Below, in pieces: positions 1 through 8,093 of a DNA stretch of 64,000 bases (within the stretch, counting starts at the first letter, position 1; each line of letters begins with the position of its first letter). This DNA is from Arthrobacter frigidicola (GTDB taxonomy: Bacteria > Actinomycetota > Actinomycetes > Actinomycetales > Micrococcaceae). The position numbers and the translations under genes are program-made. The notes below the pieces were generated by a model. The model made no database searches, was not told where the DNA came from, and saw only the letters and a program-made list of their open reading frames with translations. The stretch lies in NCBI GenBank assembly GCA_003602285.1, contig QZVU01000008.1, forward strand, positions 114,349 through 178,348, written 5' to 3'.

Positions 1-7
1 CTAACGG

Positions 8-458
8 CTAGGAAAGTCGGCGGGCGGTCCGTGGGGGCCTGTTACGGGCGGCCCAGAGGGTTCCGATGGTCAGCAGAAGCGGAATGGTGAAGAACACGCC
101 CGCGCCGCCGCCGGCGTTGACGAAGCCCACGACACCGATCCACCAGCACAGGGCCGCCGTGAAGACCCCGATGATGGTCAGGGACCCTTTGGGTCCTCGC
201 CGAAGGCGGACGACAGCCGGCCGGCGGCGGGATTCTTTCAGGTGTTTGGGCGCACGGGGCTTGCGCCTGCGCGGAAAGGAACGTTCCGAGGGTCAAGAGA
301 ACGGGAATGCCGAAGAATACGGCGGCGCCGCCCCCGCTGTTGACGAAACCGGTCAGACCGATCCACCAGCACAGGGCGGCGGTGAACCCGCCGACCATAA
401 TCAGGGACTTCCTCAGATCCTGTCGGGCCGAAACCGGATCGGGACTAGTGCCGCTCAC
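8..458 (-). pseudogene. tandem-duplicated small membrane protein, frameshifted between the two copies
   Basis: From a GTG at 458 (preceded by a GGGGAG-like ribosome site) one frame gives a short N-terminus and a membrane segment with FTAALCWWIGLTGFVNSGGG. About 240 bases further on, a second reading frame gives a near-identical segment, FTAALCWWIGVVGFVNAGGG, ending at a TAG at 8-10. The second copy has no ATG, GTG or TTG start after the last stop in its frame, so it looks like the second half of one two-repeat protein separated by a one-base frameshift. If unshifted, the first frame would read nonsense to about 42. The function is unknown; the family looks like a small actinobacterial membrane protein. 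Confidence 0.55.
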
Positions 459-569
459 CGTCACTCCCCTCGGAGAACCAACCGGGCTTCCGGTTCCATG
501 ACAGCACCGATCCTGATATTTGGCGAGACCCGTTCCCGCCAACGCGCGGGGTCAAAAACTCTCACCGAA
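459..569. other. intergenic, no gene seen
   Basis: This short stretch lies between the start of the duplicated membrane gene and the first copy of the dispersed repeat. It carries the ribosome site of the minus-strand gene, and I see no convincing coding frame in it. Confidence 0.4.
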
Positions 570-893
570 GTCATGCAGCTAACCCGCCACTCCCCCATGA
601 AGTAGAAGAGAGCCCAGACCGGGCTTCGCGACAGAAAGGCGGCATCCAGCCCCAGGAAAACCCCGAAACAGCCACCAGAACCGGCACCCGGACCGCAGAA
701 TTGGGCCGGCTGTCCACAGTCAGAGAGCAAAAGGACCTCTGACTAGGGGAAACATGTGCCCGAAGTGGGACCCGAACCGGACCCCAGCCCCTGCAAACAC
801 TGGGCTCCTCAGGAAACATGCCGAATCCGGCCCAGTCCGGCACCGGTCCGGCCCAATCCGCGACTTAAAGTGTGGACATTGTCCACACCCCCC
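570..893. repeat. dispersed repeat, copy 1 (about 324 bp)
   Basis: This stretch matches 6648-6967 over its full length at roughly 85-90 percent by eye, starting AGTCATG(C/T)AGCTA and ending in a palindrome followed by CCCC. It holds CTGTCCACAG, a tRNA-3'-end-like stretch on the minus strand (GGTTCGGGTCCCACTTCGGG) and the palindrome at 870-888. No transposase lies inside. It may be a non-autonomous mobile repeat or the remains of an attachment region. Confidence 0.75.
870..888. repeat. inverted DnaA-box-like palindrome 1
   Basis: The sequence is GTGTGGACA-T-TGTCCACAC, a perfect inverted repeat with 9-base arms. One arm with the central T reads TTGTCCACA, the high-GC actinobacterial DnaA-box consensus. 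The same palindrome, with a different central base, recurs at 4920-4938 and 6946-6964. Protein binding is inferred, not shown. Confidence 0.6.
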
Positions 894-920
894 TGCGAGG
901 TCTGCTCCTGACGGTGATAG

Positions 921-1253
921 TCAGAGAGGCGGTTCCGGAGACTTTCGACCGCGTTCTGCGGTTTCTGCCGCCGGTTCCCCGGATGCGGGCGAGGTGGCGG
1001 TGTCCTCCTCATCGTCCTCGTAGTACGTCGTCTGAACGGGTCGCTTGCCGACAAGTGCGTCTCGGTGGCGCTCTGTCTCCTCCGAGTAGCGGTCACTCCG
1101 GTCGCTGAGCCAGTTCCCGAGGAGGTCGACGGCGAGAACGGATGCTAGCCCGAGTCCGATGCCGACCAGGATGTCCCAATTACCCAGCAGTGCACTGGTG
1201 ATGGCTGCCGCTACGAGCAGACCGGCAAAGACGTAAAGGTAGATCTTTATCAG
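921..1253 (-). CDS. small membrane protein of unknown function
   Basis: The frame encodes about 110 residues: a hydrophobic N-terminal half with two membrane segments (...LLGNWDILVGIGLGLASVL...) and a charged, acidic tail (YYEDDEEDTATS). No ATG, GTG or TTG starts the frame. The best start is a CTG at 1253, six bases after GAGGAG and overlapping the TGA of the upstream resolvase-like fragment (CTGA), which suggests translational coupling. The tail is probably cytoplasmic. I do not recognise the family. The CTG start is inferred and could instead mark an eroded gene. Confidence 0.5.
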   Translation of the reverse strand: MIKIYLYVFAGLLVAAAITSALLGNWDILVGIGLGLASVLAVDLLGNWLSDRSDRYSEETERHRDALVGKRPVQTTYYEDDEEDTATSPASGEPAAETAERGRKSPEPPL

Positions 1254-1405
1254 CGTGTTCTCCTCATCGTGCCATCAGCGCATTGGCTTGCCGATCGTCG
1301 CTGCAGCTTACGGTAGACCGTCCTACGAGGGATGCTGAAGAGCTTTGCCAGCTCGGCACAGGATCCAGTGAGGGCTCCATAGCTTGGAGCCCGGTTGCTG
1401 TTCAA
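1250..1405 (-). pseudogene. resolvase/invertase C-terminal HTH fragment
   Basis: A short frame from a TTG at 1405 encodes 51 residues, with ELAKLFSIPRRTVYRKLQRR near the middle. This is the helix-turn-helix that closes serine resolvases and invertases of the Hin/Tn3 type. The catalytic serine domain is absent and there is no clear ribosome site, so this is a relic of a mobile element. Its stop overlaps the presumed CTG start of the following membrane protein. Confidence 0.5.
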
Positions 1406-1547
1406 ATTTCAGGGACGGAGGTGGAAGGCAAGGTGATAAACGGACTAAGTGCCGGCCAGGGGCAGTACGATAATCGCCTACGCCCCGTGAGGTCGCTTGC
1501 ATAGCCCCGCCGGCCTGTCGCATCGATCATCGTGAAGAGGAACTTCC

Positions 1548-2039
1548 ATGGTCTCCCGCATCCTTCGGACAGCAGCACAGGCTGTGCACGCGGTCCTCGC
1601 CGTGGTGGGTGTCGTGGGCACCGTTGTGACGATTGTGAAGTTCATAGAGTTCGTGAAGACTCTTCCGATCCCAGGGCACCTCCCCGGAGGCTCAGGCCAA
1701 GGCAACTTCTTCGCCGTCACGGGTGGGATGACCATCGCGCTGTTCGCAACGATCGCCTTCATCACCGTGGCACGCGGCGGGCGCTGGGCGTACTGGCTGA
1801 GCGTTCCCATCTGGACCGTCGTGTACATGCTTTTCGACTACCTGCCCTTCTTCTTTACCCGCCTCATCCGGGGATTCCTCGGGCTGCCCATCAGCAAGTG
1901 GCCGGACATGGGAATCGTCGGCGCAGTCTGCACCGCAAGCATAGTGTTGGCGTTCGCCGCGTACGCCACGACACCACGCCGCGCCAGGGCGCCCGATGAG
2001 GCCGAGCATGCACTGGGGACACCGGGGGGGGGGGGGGTG
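1548..2039 (+). CDS. multi-pass membrane protein ending at a G14 tract
   Basis: The start ATG follows GAAGAGGAA. The protein has about four membrane segments (VHAVLAVVGVVGTVVTIVKF, an ATIAFITVA segment, a WLSVPIWTVVYMLFDYLPFFF segment, and a VCTASIVLAFAAYAT segment) and a short charged tail. Coding character stops at a run of 14 G at 2024-2037. As sequenced the frame reads through to 2345 into sequence that does not look coding. With 13 G it would stop at the TGA directly after the tract, giving about 163 residues. I place the natural end there. The function is unknown. Confidence 0.6.
2024..2037 (+). repeat. homopolymer G14 tract
   Basis: Fourteen consecutive G lie at the 3' end of the membrane-protein gene, directly followed by TGA. 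One base fewer puts the TGA in frame. Such runs are prone to slipped-strand change and also to sequencing error. Confidence 0.9.
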
Positions 2040-2203
2040 AGCCGGCCCAATAGTGAGAGCCGACCCGACAATTCAATGGACGACCTGCAGCCGGATCATA
2101 AGGGCCAGCTCTGCCTCGGACTGAGCTGGCCCGCATCGCATCGAAGCGGGACGATTTTTCGATCGTTCACTGTCGGTTTGCCGGAAGCTGTGTCTGGGTT
2201 TTC

Positions 2204-2512
2204 GTGGCGAGCTTGGTGTCGCTGCTCATGTCAGCGGCATATTGCACGATCAGGGAAACGATGGTCAGTCCGGGTGTGGTCAGAAGACACGCATTGTGGG
2301 GTGCAGCAACCCTGTTGCTGGGTTGGCTCAGGCGAACACCATTAGGAGATGAGCGTCGCGGGCGCCAAATTCTCCCCCGCGCCGCAAACAACGCCCCGAA
2401 CACAATCCTCCGCTCACCGCCTTCCGCCATGGCCAGCCTGGTAGCCACGGCTGCGCTCGCCATCGGACACTGGTTCGACCACAAAGTCCGCAGCGGATAT
2501 TGGCCGAACTGA
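2204..2512 (+). CDS. small hypothetical membrane-associated protein
   Basis: From a GTG the frame gives 102 residues with a hydrophobic N-terminus (VASLVSLLMSAAYC), a second hydrophobic stretch (ALWGAATLLLGWL) and a third (AMASLVATAALAIGHWF). The stop lies ten bases before a strong terminator hairpin, which supports a real transcription unit. No family is recognised and no strong ribosome site is visible. Confidence 0.4.
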   Translation: MASLVSLLMSAAYCTIRETMVSPGVVRRHALWGAATLLLGWLRRTPLGDERRGRQILPRAANNAPNTILRSPPSAMASLVATAALAIGHWFDHKVRSGYWPN

Positions 2513-2522
2513 TCAGCAGACT

Positions 2523-2556
2523 AAAGCGCCCCACCTCTTCGGAGGTGGGGCGCTTT
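2523..2556. terminator. bidirectional terminator hairpin
   Basis: AAAGCGCCCCACCTC and its exact complement form a 15-bp stem around a TTCG tetraloop. It lies between the convergent genes ending at 2512 (+) and 2575 (-), and the flanking A and T runs suit both strands. Confidence 0.9.
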
Positions 2557-2574
2557 CGTCGTCTGTGGAGGATG

Positions 2575-3171
2575 TCAGCCGAGTATGACCCAGGTTCCGC
2601 ACCGCTTGCTCTTGAAGTCCTGGCCGTTAGCGATGGTGACCGTGGGTTGACCACCGGACACGTTGTCATTGGCGAGGATGTCGTCTCCGTTGGTCCCCGA
2701 TGTGCTGATCTCCCAGTAGCAAGAACCCACAATGGCTCTGTCCGTGGTGTAAGTACCAGCTTCTACTGTGCGCCCCACTGTCCAAGAACCATCAGTGATG
2801 CTGCTCGCGGCTTTCGCAGTCTCAGCACCCTTCACCGCGTCTTCCCGCTTCTTTACGGCAGCCTCAGTAGCGGCTGCTTTGTCTTCACGTTTCTTCACCG
2901 CAGCTTCGGCTATCGCTAACTCGTCTTCGCGATCCTCGGCCGCCCGCAAGTCACCTTCAAGCTCCTCATTCTTCTTTTGTGCTGCAGTAAGGCCAGTCGT
3001 CAGATCGTCGACCTTGGATTGCTTCGAGCGATTCTCGGACTCCAACGCGGCGTACTCTTCGCTCTTAGTCGGGTCCGTGATCGCGGAGCCGATTCCGGCG
3101 CCACCACCGAGCAAGACTAATGACAGGACGCCGGCGCCAGCCAGCTTGAGATTCTTATTCATTTTCCCCAT
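2575..3171 (-). CDS. secreted coiled-coil protein with C-terminal beta domain
   Basis: The 198-residue product has an N-terminal signal or anchor (LAGAGVLSLVLLGGGAGIG). A long charged alpha-helical middle follows (residues about 40-120) with a repeated AAVKKRED motif typical of coiled coils. The C-terminal domain starts WTVGRTVEAGTYTT and contains CYWEIS, NGDDILANDNV and RCGTW. This domain is common in actinobacterial surface lipoproteins and has two cysteines likely to form a disulfide. A start at the fourth codon (MNKN, 3162) is possible because GGGGA precedes it. The function is unknown; it probably sits on the cell surface. Confidence 0.8.
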   Translation of the reverse strand: MGKMNKNLKLAGAGVLSLVLLGGGAGIGSAITDPTKSEEYAALESENRSKQSKVDDLTTGLTAAQKKNEELEGDLRAAEDREDELAIAEAAVKKREDKAAATEAAVKKREDAVKGAETAKAASSITDGSWTVGRTVEAGTYTTDRAIVGSCYWEISTSGTNGDDILANDNVSGGQPTVTIANGQDFKSKRCGTWVILG

Positions 3172-3394
3172 ATTTCGATCGAGACCAACCGAGGAAGGCT
3201 AACACGTAACCTGACCGCGGACATCGGGCAGCGGTGTCATGGGTGGCGGCTACGGTGGCGCCCATGGAGAACCGACCGAGACCAGGTTGGCACGGCATCT
3301 CACCTTCGCGGACAGGCACGTCCTGCCGATCTGCCTACCCGCACCCACTACTGGTGTCACGGAGACCACGGAAAACGCCCCACTCATCTGAGCG
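3172..3394. other. intergenic, no gene seen
   Basis: This holds the upstream region of the minus-strand coiled-coil gene and GC-rich sequence with only interrupted frames. Confidence 0.4.
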
Positions 3395-3560
3395 AACTCT
3401 GTAGACGCTGACGGCCACACGCAGACGGTGAAGTGCTTTGCGATGGCGTGGACCAAGGAACTCGTGCGGGTGCAGTGGATCGGCACTCCAAGCCACGGCA
3501 CGCGGAGGTGAAGGCTTGGTCATCTAGTCGAGGACCAGCCCGTTTCGGGAGGGGCTGGGA
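3395..3560 (+). pseudogene. remnant of a small actinobacterial hypothetical protein
   Basis: A short open stretch reads QTVKCFAMAWTKELVRVQWI, stops at a TGA at 3509-3511, and appears to continue one frame over as EVKAW. The pattern resembles short actinobacterial proteins that carry WTKELVxVQW and a later AW. It has no start and is frameshifted, so I call it a relic. A small hairpin (CCAGCCC/GGGCTGG, about 3534-3557) follows. Confidence 0.25.
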
Positions 3561-3685
3561 CAGGTGATGCTCATGTGTGCGGGGCCGACAACAATCCTCC
3601 CCGCAGCCGGATAGGATGACTTCGCTGCGCGGCGCCCCTATCCCGGGCCCTGAACCGCAGCTCTGACTATTCTGCTGGGGGAACC

Positions 3686-4150
3686 GTGAAGCCAATGCCT
3701 GCTTATGCCCTGTTTGCTGCCGCCGTATTGGCCTTGAGCGGGTGCAGCAGCCCGGCTGAATTTGCTGAGAGCCCGGCATCAGCATCTCCGTCGGCGGAAG
3801 CCGTTTCGGAGCCGGCCCCGACCAAGACCTATGAGCGGTCGACAGTGCCGCTGGAGGACAGCTGCGTGGAGCTGTTCAAGATTGACGGCGGCCTCGTCGT
3901 TGAGGCGTCTGTGTTCCTCACTGAATCGGAGGACCGCAGCGGGAAGACAGCCGACAAGGCTAGCGAGATCTTCACCGCGCTTGGTGAAGTGGCCGCCACA
4001 GCCGAAGACGAACTTGTTGAGCCCCTGGAAACAATGCAGGTGCCCTTCCAGGATTTCATCCAGACCATGGAGGGCGATGAGACCTGGGTATTCGATGACG
4101 AGGCCTTCACGGACTCCACGCACCCACCCTTCCCGCATTGTGATGAGTGA
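3686..4150 (+). CDS. small secreted lipoprotein
   Basis: The 154-residue product starts with a lipoprotein signal ending LALSGC, with the lipidated Cys near residue 20. A Ser/Ala/Pro-rich linker follows, then an acidic domain with two cysteines (DSCVELFK near the middle and HCDE at the end). The stop overlaps the start of the next gene by eight bases, indicating co-expression. The family and function are not recognised; it should be anchored outside the membrane. Confidence 0.75.
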   Translation: MKPMPAYALFAAAVLALSGCSSPAEFAESPASASPSAEAVSEPAPTKTYERSTVPLEDSCVELFKIDGGLVVEASVFLTESEDRSGKTADKASEIFTALGEVAATAEDELVEPLETMQVPFQDFIQTMEGDETWVFDDEAFTDSTHPPFPHCDE

Positions 4151-4850
4151 AATGAATCGAGATTCCAGTCCCCCAGCCGCCGGTTCAGGCCAGGGCAAAG
4201 TTTCGTCAGAGACGTTACATCGACCGTGGGTCGTATGTAGCGCGCTCCTTCAAAGTGTCGGCATGCTGATGTTCCTCGGGCAGCAGGATACTCAGCGGGT
4301 GGAACTGAACCTTGCGCTCATCTACCTCCTCACACATATCGGCGTCGGTCTAGCAACCCTTGGCATCAGGCCGTCCCCTAAATCGCTGGTCATGCTTGTT
4401 ACTCCGGGAGTCCTGTTCGCAGTTATCTGGGTGGGCGGGGGATTTTTTTGGGCGGTAGCGTGGATTTTGGGACTTACCGCCTGGGGGCTTCTCAGCGGAG
4501 AGGCTTCAGGCCCGCGGCCCGACCATTATGCTAGGGGATTTGCCTGGTTTACGCTCGGTCTTATTGGGGCCGCACTGTTGCTTCTCCTGACCGTCTTCGT
4601 ACCCAATATCGCGGCTTACATTTTGGCTGTCATCCCAGTTATAAAGCTGCTGCTCGGTGTTTATAGCGACAACCGGTTTCAAGGTTTATGCGAAATAAGT
4701 CTCGGTGCGGCCCTTTTGGTCTTGATCTTTGTACACGGCGGAGCGTTGGGGGCACAGGAGGTATCCGCGGCCGGCGTCGCCGCTACGGCCGGTATTGGTC
4801 TGGTGTGGGTAAGTCGCAATTTAGGCCGCACGACTGATCCCTGGTGGTGA
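4143..4850 (+). CDS. multi-pass membrane protein, unknown function
   Basis: The 235-residue product has roughly seven hydrophobic segments, including LNLALIYLLTHIGVGLATLG, LVMLVTPGVLFAVIWV, WFTLGLIGAALLLLLTVF and LGAALLVLIFVHGGAL. The ATG at 4143 lies inside the end of the lipoprotein gene; an ATG at 4152 is an alternative. Codon use is less GC-biased than in the copper genes. It probably works with the lipoprotein before it. I do not recognise it. Confidence 0.65.
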   Translation: MSEMNRDSSPPAAGSGQGKVSSETLHRPWVVCSALLQSVGMLMFLGQQDTQRVELNLALIYLLTHIGVGLATLGIRPSPKSLVMLVTPGVLFAVIWVGGGFFWAVAWILGLTAWGLLSGEASGPRPDHYARGFAWFTLGLIGAALLLLLTVFVPNIAAYILAVIPVIKLLLGVYSDNRFQGLCEISLGAALLVLIFVHGGALGAQEVSAAGVAATAGIGLVWVSRNLGRTTDPWW

Positions 4851-4919
4851 TGATGGCGCCCACGCCCGGCCGGTCAGCGGCCTGTCCGCCCACCTGTGTG
4901 GAACCTTGGCGGCCGGGGT

Positions 4920-4938
4920 GTGTGGACAGTGTCCACAC
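4920..4938. repeat. inverted DnaA-box-like palindrome 2
   Basis: The sequence is GTGTGGACA-G-TGTCCACAC, the same 9-base arms as at 870-888 and 6946-6964. Here the palindrome stands without the rest of the 320-bp repeat but is followed by the same kind of hairpin at 4979-5004. Confidence 0.6.
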
Positions 4939-4978
4939 CCCCGACTTCGTTCCGCCCGGACCCTCCCCCAGATAGGCA

Positions 4979-5004
4979 CGCCGCCCCATTTACTGGCTGC
5001 GGCG
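4979..5004. terminator. terminator-like hairpin in the repeat family
   Basis: CGCCGC and GCGGCG pair across a 14-base loop, followed by CTTCTTTTC. The hairpin lies about 40 bases after the palindrome, as at 7001-7028, where GCCGCACCC pairs with GGGTGCGGC. Confidence 0.5.
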
Positions 5005-5059
5005 CTTCTTTTCAGGGCCAGGCGAACTTGTCGGATCGGGCGACTTCATCCCCCAGAGA

Positions 5060-5914
5060 TCACCATCCCGGGTACGCGGTGGAGGTAAAGAAGGCAAGCA
5101 TGCGTAAGAAGCGTTCCTCTGAGACTCCTTCGAGGGTGAGGGAAAACAGGTCTTTTCGCCGGCCGGTCAGTTTACGGGCGAGCGCCTGATCGTCAGGGTT
5201 CCGTTTGAGAATGTACTTGGCGAAACCGGGAGACATCCATCTCAGGTGCCGGGTCCGCTCCTCGATCTCATCACCCCTTGAATAGCCAGTCGTCTCGAGG
5301 TTCCGTGTGGCGTACTCGTACTGGGTCGAATGCAGCGCCTGGCTCACGAGCAGCAGCCGTCCGATTTTTGCCCCGGAGTGGAGGCGGTCCGCGGTTTCGG
5401 TCAGACCTGTCGGCGCCTTAAGTCCCAAGGCCTCCCACGTGAGGCGGATGATCTTCGGGTCAGCGGGTCGGAAGGTGAGGTAATCCCGGATGTACCGCTC
5501 ATCCACGTAGTAGTGCCGGTAGGTTGCGAGGAAACCCTGCAAGCCATGCTGGTGGCTCTGGGGGATGAAGCCGGCGGTCCCGATCCTGCTGTCCAGAGAG
5601 TGCGCCTTGGCGAAGGGACCACCCTGATTCAAGTCTGTTAGGAACGCTTCAAGGATGTCCAAAGAGAACGTGGAGAAGTAGTTGATGCCCTGTTCAAGCC
5701 GCTCGCGGTCCAGGGCCTGCATCATCCCTAGGTGTTCCTCCGCTTGCCTGAAGTGCTCCTCCGTCAGCCCCAGCGCCGCCCGTCGCTCCGGAGAAATAGC
5801 CGCGCGCTGCTCAGCGTCGAGCTCTGCCTTCATCCGGACGCGGATCTCGAAATCCCGGCGTGCGCGTTCGGCAAGTTCCGTCATGATCGCCACCCTGGAC
5901 GCTTCGTTCCCCAT
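5060..5914 (-). CDS. hypothetical protein, mostly alpha-helical
   Basis: The 284-residue soluble product is rich in charged helices at its N-terminus (ELAERARRDFEIRVRMKAELDA). It has a conserved-looking core with YRHYYVDERYIRDYL and LTWEALGLKAPTG, and a basic C-terminus. No signal peptide or membrane segment is seen, and I do not recognise a catalytic motif. A start at 5884 (MTELAER, preceded by AGGGTGG) is as likely as 5914. The even codon pattern argues that it is a real gene. It stands alone, facing away from the membrane-protein pair. Confidence 0.65.
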   Translation of the reverse strand: MGNEASRVAIMTELAERARRDFEIRVRMKAELDAEQRAAISPERRAALGLTEEHFRQAEEHLGMMQALDRERLEQGINYFSTFSLDILEAFLTDLNQGGPFAKAHSLDSRIGTAGFIPQSHQHGLQGFLATYRHYYVDERYIRDYLTFRPADPKIIRLTWEALGLKAPTGLTETADRLHSGAKIGRLLLVSQALHSTQYEYATRNLETTGYSRGDEIEERTRHLRWMSPGFAKYILKRNPDDQALARKLTGRRKDLFSLTLEGVSEERFLRMLAFFTSTAYPGW

Positions 5915-6200
5915 GCTCCAAGGCTAAGGGAGAAGCACGGCCGAAAGGTGCCACTGCGGCCGCGTCAGTTGGTCGCTGGTGTCTGGCAGGTAACCGACAC
6001 GGGAAGACTCACCTCGAGTGAGCGGGGAACGTGCATGGCCTCCTCCTTGGAGTTGCGGATATCACCGCTACCGGGTGGGCCCAGGACGCGCGGTTCAGGC
6101 GGACCGTCTTCCGTTCTTGGCTGCCCAAGAACCAGCAGACCGGGTTCGGCGGTCCCAGCGGCTACGCTTCGAATACAAGCAGAACTTCGATGGGGGAACA

Positions 6201-6356
6201 ATGGCTGGCGTAGGTTTCATTTTCTTGATTCTGGTGTGGGTCGGTGCAGCAGCAGCGCTCTACTGGATCATCCGCCTTGGCGTGAAACACGGCCTGCGGT
6301 CCTACTCTGCCGAGGCCGACGGGGCCCCCGTCCCGAAGGCGGGCCCTACCATCTGA
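6201..6356 (+). CDS. 51-residue single-pass membrane protein
   Basis: An ATG eight bases after GGGGG starts a peptide with one membrane helix (GFIFLILVWVGAAAALYWII) and a short polar tail ending PKAGPTI. The frame is clean and the start site is good. The function is unknown. Confidence 0.6.
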   Translation: MAGVGFIFLILVWVGAAAALYWIIRLGVKHGLRSYSAEADGAPVPKAGPTI

Positions 6357-6647
6357 CACGGGCCGGGGCGGGGGAACTTCGCCTCATGGTTGCCGCTTCT
6401 GATCATGATGACTTGGCCGCTGCATCTAGGGATCTGGAGTCGGCAATACCAGGACCGGACCCAGCCACCGGGGTTCCGTGAAGGAGCGGCTCACACGTGC
6501 TCATCGGCCCTGGCTAAATACCGGGTAAGCCGAGCGCTGATCGACTGGTGCATTGGGGTGTACTCAACGCAACACCTGACAGGGCATCGGCCCTCGCGAT
6601 CTCGTGGTGATCTGGGATCTAGTTGGGGTCAGAGAACCCTAGCCATA
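6357..6647. other. intergenic, no gene seen
   Basis: Six-frame reading gives only short, poorly biased frames. It ends at the left boundary of the second 320-bp repeat. Confidence 0.4.
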
Positions 6648-6967
6648 GTCATGTAGCTACACCCCCACTCCCCCATGACTTAGTAAGAACGCCCAAACCG
6701 GGCTTCGCGACAGAAAGGACCCGCCCCCCAGGAAAACCCCAAAACAGCCACCAGAACCGGCACCCGGACCGCAGAATTGCGCCGGCTGTCCACAGTCAAA
6801 GAGCAAAAGGGCCTCTGACTAGGGGAAACATGTGCCCGAAGTGGGACTCGAACCGGACTCCAGCCCTTGCAAACACTGGGCTCCCCAGGAAACCTGCGCA
6901 ATCCGGCCCAGTCCGACCGATGTACGACCCGATCCGAAGCCCCAGGTGTGGACACTGTCCACACCCC
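6648..6967. repeat. dispersed repeat, copy 2 (about 320 bp)
   Basis: This is the partner of 570-893, sharing the left end, the CTGTCCACAG element, the tRNA-3'-like stretch on the minus strand (GGTTCGAGTCCCACTTCGGG) and the closing palindrome. The T-loop-like TTCGAGT is intact, but the 5' arm that should pair with CCCAC is lost, so it is not a functional tRNA. Confidence 0.75.
6946..6964. repeat. inverted DnaA-box-like palindrome 3
   Basis: The sequence is GTGTGGACA-C-TGTCCACAC, with the same arms as the other two copies. It is the right end of the second repeat. Confidence 0.6.
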
Positions 6968-7000
6968 CGCTGTTCCCTATCAGAGGCCTTCCCCAAGACT

Positions 7001-7028
7001 GCCGCACCCCGCACTGACAGGGTGCGGC
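7001..7028. terminator. terminator-like hairpin in the repeat family
   Basis: GCCGCACCC and GGGTGCGGC form a 9-bp stem around a 10-base loop, followed by GCTTCTTCG. A degraded copy of this piece lies near 26460-26505. Confidence 0.55.
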
Positions 7029-7462
7029 GCTTCTTCGCCGTGAACAACCCGATCCTGCCGAAGCGATTCAACCGCGGCCATGACCGGGTGGTGCCCGCGC
7101 TCGTTACCGAGTCCCGGGCACGCCGCACGACACGCACAGTCTCCAGACTCTCCATCACGATGTCGCCTCCCCTCACACCATTCATGATCCGACCGGCCGA
7201 CAGCTGCATGACCGTTTCTCTCGCTCCGCCAAATCGGCAAGGTGCCATCCCGACGCTTGAGACGCGCTGCCCAAACTGTGCCGATATCGGTGATCACTTC
7301 GGGTGAAGCTTTCCCTGCATGATGGACAGCTCGACCCCTTTACCGTCCCTGGTCCGGGTGATCGAACGCAGGACACCGTGCGGGGTGAAACGCAGGAAAG
7401 GGAAGCACAGGCGCAGCCGGCCTGCGCCGACGAGGACTGGACTGACCAACTGGCCGGGCTGG
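7029..7462. other. intergenic, no supported gene
   Basis: Long frames occur on both strands but show no recognisable protein or good start. It may be decayed coding sequence. Confidence 0.35.
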
Positions 7463-7798
7463 TCAGGATCGCATGAAACGCGCTATCGCGTCCGATGCTT
7501 CCTGAATCTTGGCTTGGCCGGCCTCGGGGCTAAGCTGAGCTGCCTCCAGCACACAATGCTTCATGTGGTCATCGAGCAGTCCCAGCGCGACGCCGCGAAG
7601 CGCGGCCGTGAGCGCTGAAATCTGAGTGAGGATATCAATGCAGTACTGCTCCTCGTCGACCATGCGCGCAACGCCTCGAGCCTGGCCCTCAATCCGCTTC
7701 AGGCGCGATAGGTAGCGGTCCTTGTCCGTGATGTAGCCGTGGGTCGGGAGGGAGTCCGCGTCAGAGGTCTCCAGCGGCTGCGTTTCTCGGGTGGTCAT
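7463..7798 (-). CDS. csoR: copper-sensing repressor CsoR
   Basis: The 111-residue product is a CsoR/RcnR-family repressor that releases DNA when Cu(I) binds. The family's metal ligands are visible as Cys53 (QYCID), His78 (DDHMKH) and Cys82 (HCVLEA). The helical core starts YLSRLKRIEGQARG, the usual signature. The ATG at 7798 follows AGAAGGAC by a few bases, whereas the longer frame to 7837 has no such site. An inverted TTCCCC/GGGGAA at 7829-7844 lies just upstream and could be an autoregulatory site. Its likely targets are the TACCC...GGGTA palindromes across 8-21 kb. Confidence 0.93.
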   Translation of the reverse strand: MTTRETQPLETSDADSLPTHGYITDKDRYLSRLKRIEGQARGVARMVDEEQYCIDILTQISALTAALRGVALGLLDDHMKHCVLEAAQLSPEAGQAKIQEASDAIARFMRS

Positions 7799-8093
7799 GC
7801 ATGTCCTTCTGGCGTCATTGAGGTTGCTCTTCCCCACAAAGGGGAATCATGGTCCTGAACGGAGTGGAAGACGGTGCGGGCCGCGCATCGAAGGAGGAAC
7901 CGACCGTCCAACGCGCTGCTGCCGTCACCCGAGCTTCGTATGGTGGAAGCCTTTCCCCATGCCGGCAGGAAGCCGTTGATGGGATTGTTTAGCGGGTGGA
8001 ATCGGCAGGTGCCCTGCTCACCAGGTGCCCCTACTCGGGATGCCCGTTTCCTACGACCGGCATCCATGTTCCCCAGCAAAACCGCCTTTACGG

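Noticed and set aside
2040-2345. C-terminal extension of the membrane protein after the G tract
   Set aside because: The sequence after the tract lacks coding character and the TGA beside the tract is the natural stop with one G fewer.
3762-4140. long plus frame overlapping the lipoprotein gene as one larger protein with 4143-4850
   Set aside because: The Arg-rich reading before 4143 is a shadow of the lipoprotein frame. The membrane protein has its own start at 4143 or 4152.
5732-6481. 249-residue plus frame
   Set aside because: Mostly antisense to the hypothetical gene at 5060-5914 and Arg/Pro rich.
6648-6967. functional tRNA gene on the minus strand
   Set aside because: Only a T-loop and 3'-end-like stretch is present. 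The 5' strand of the T-stem does not pair and there is no acceptor 5' half.
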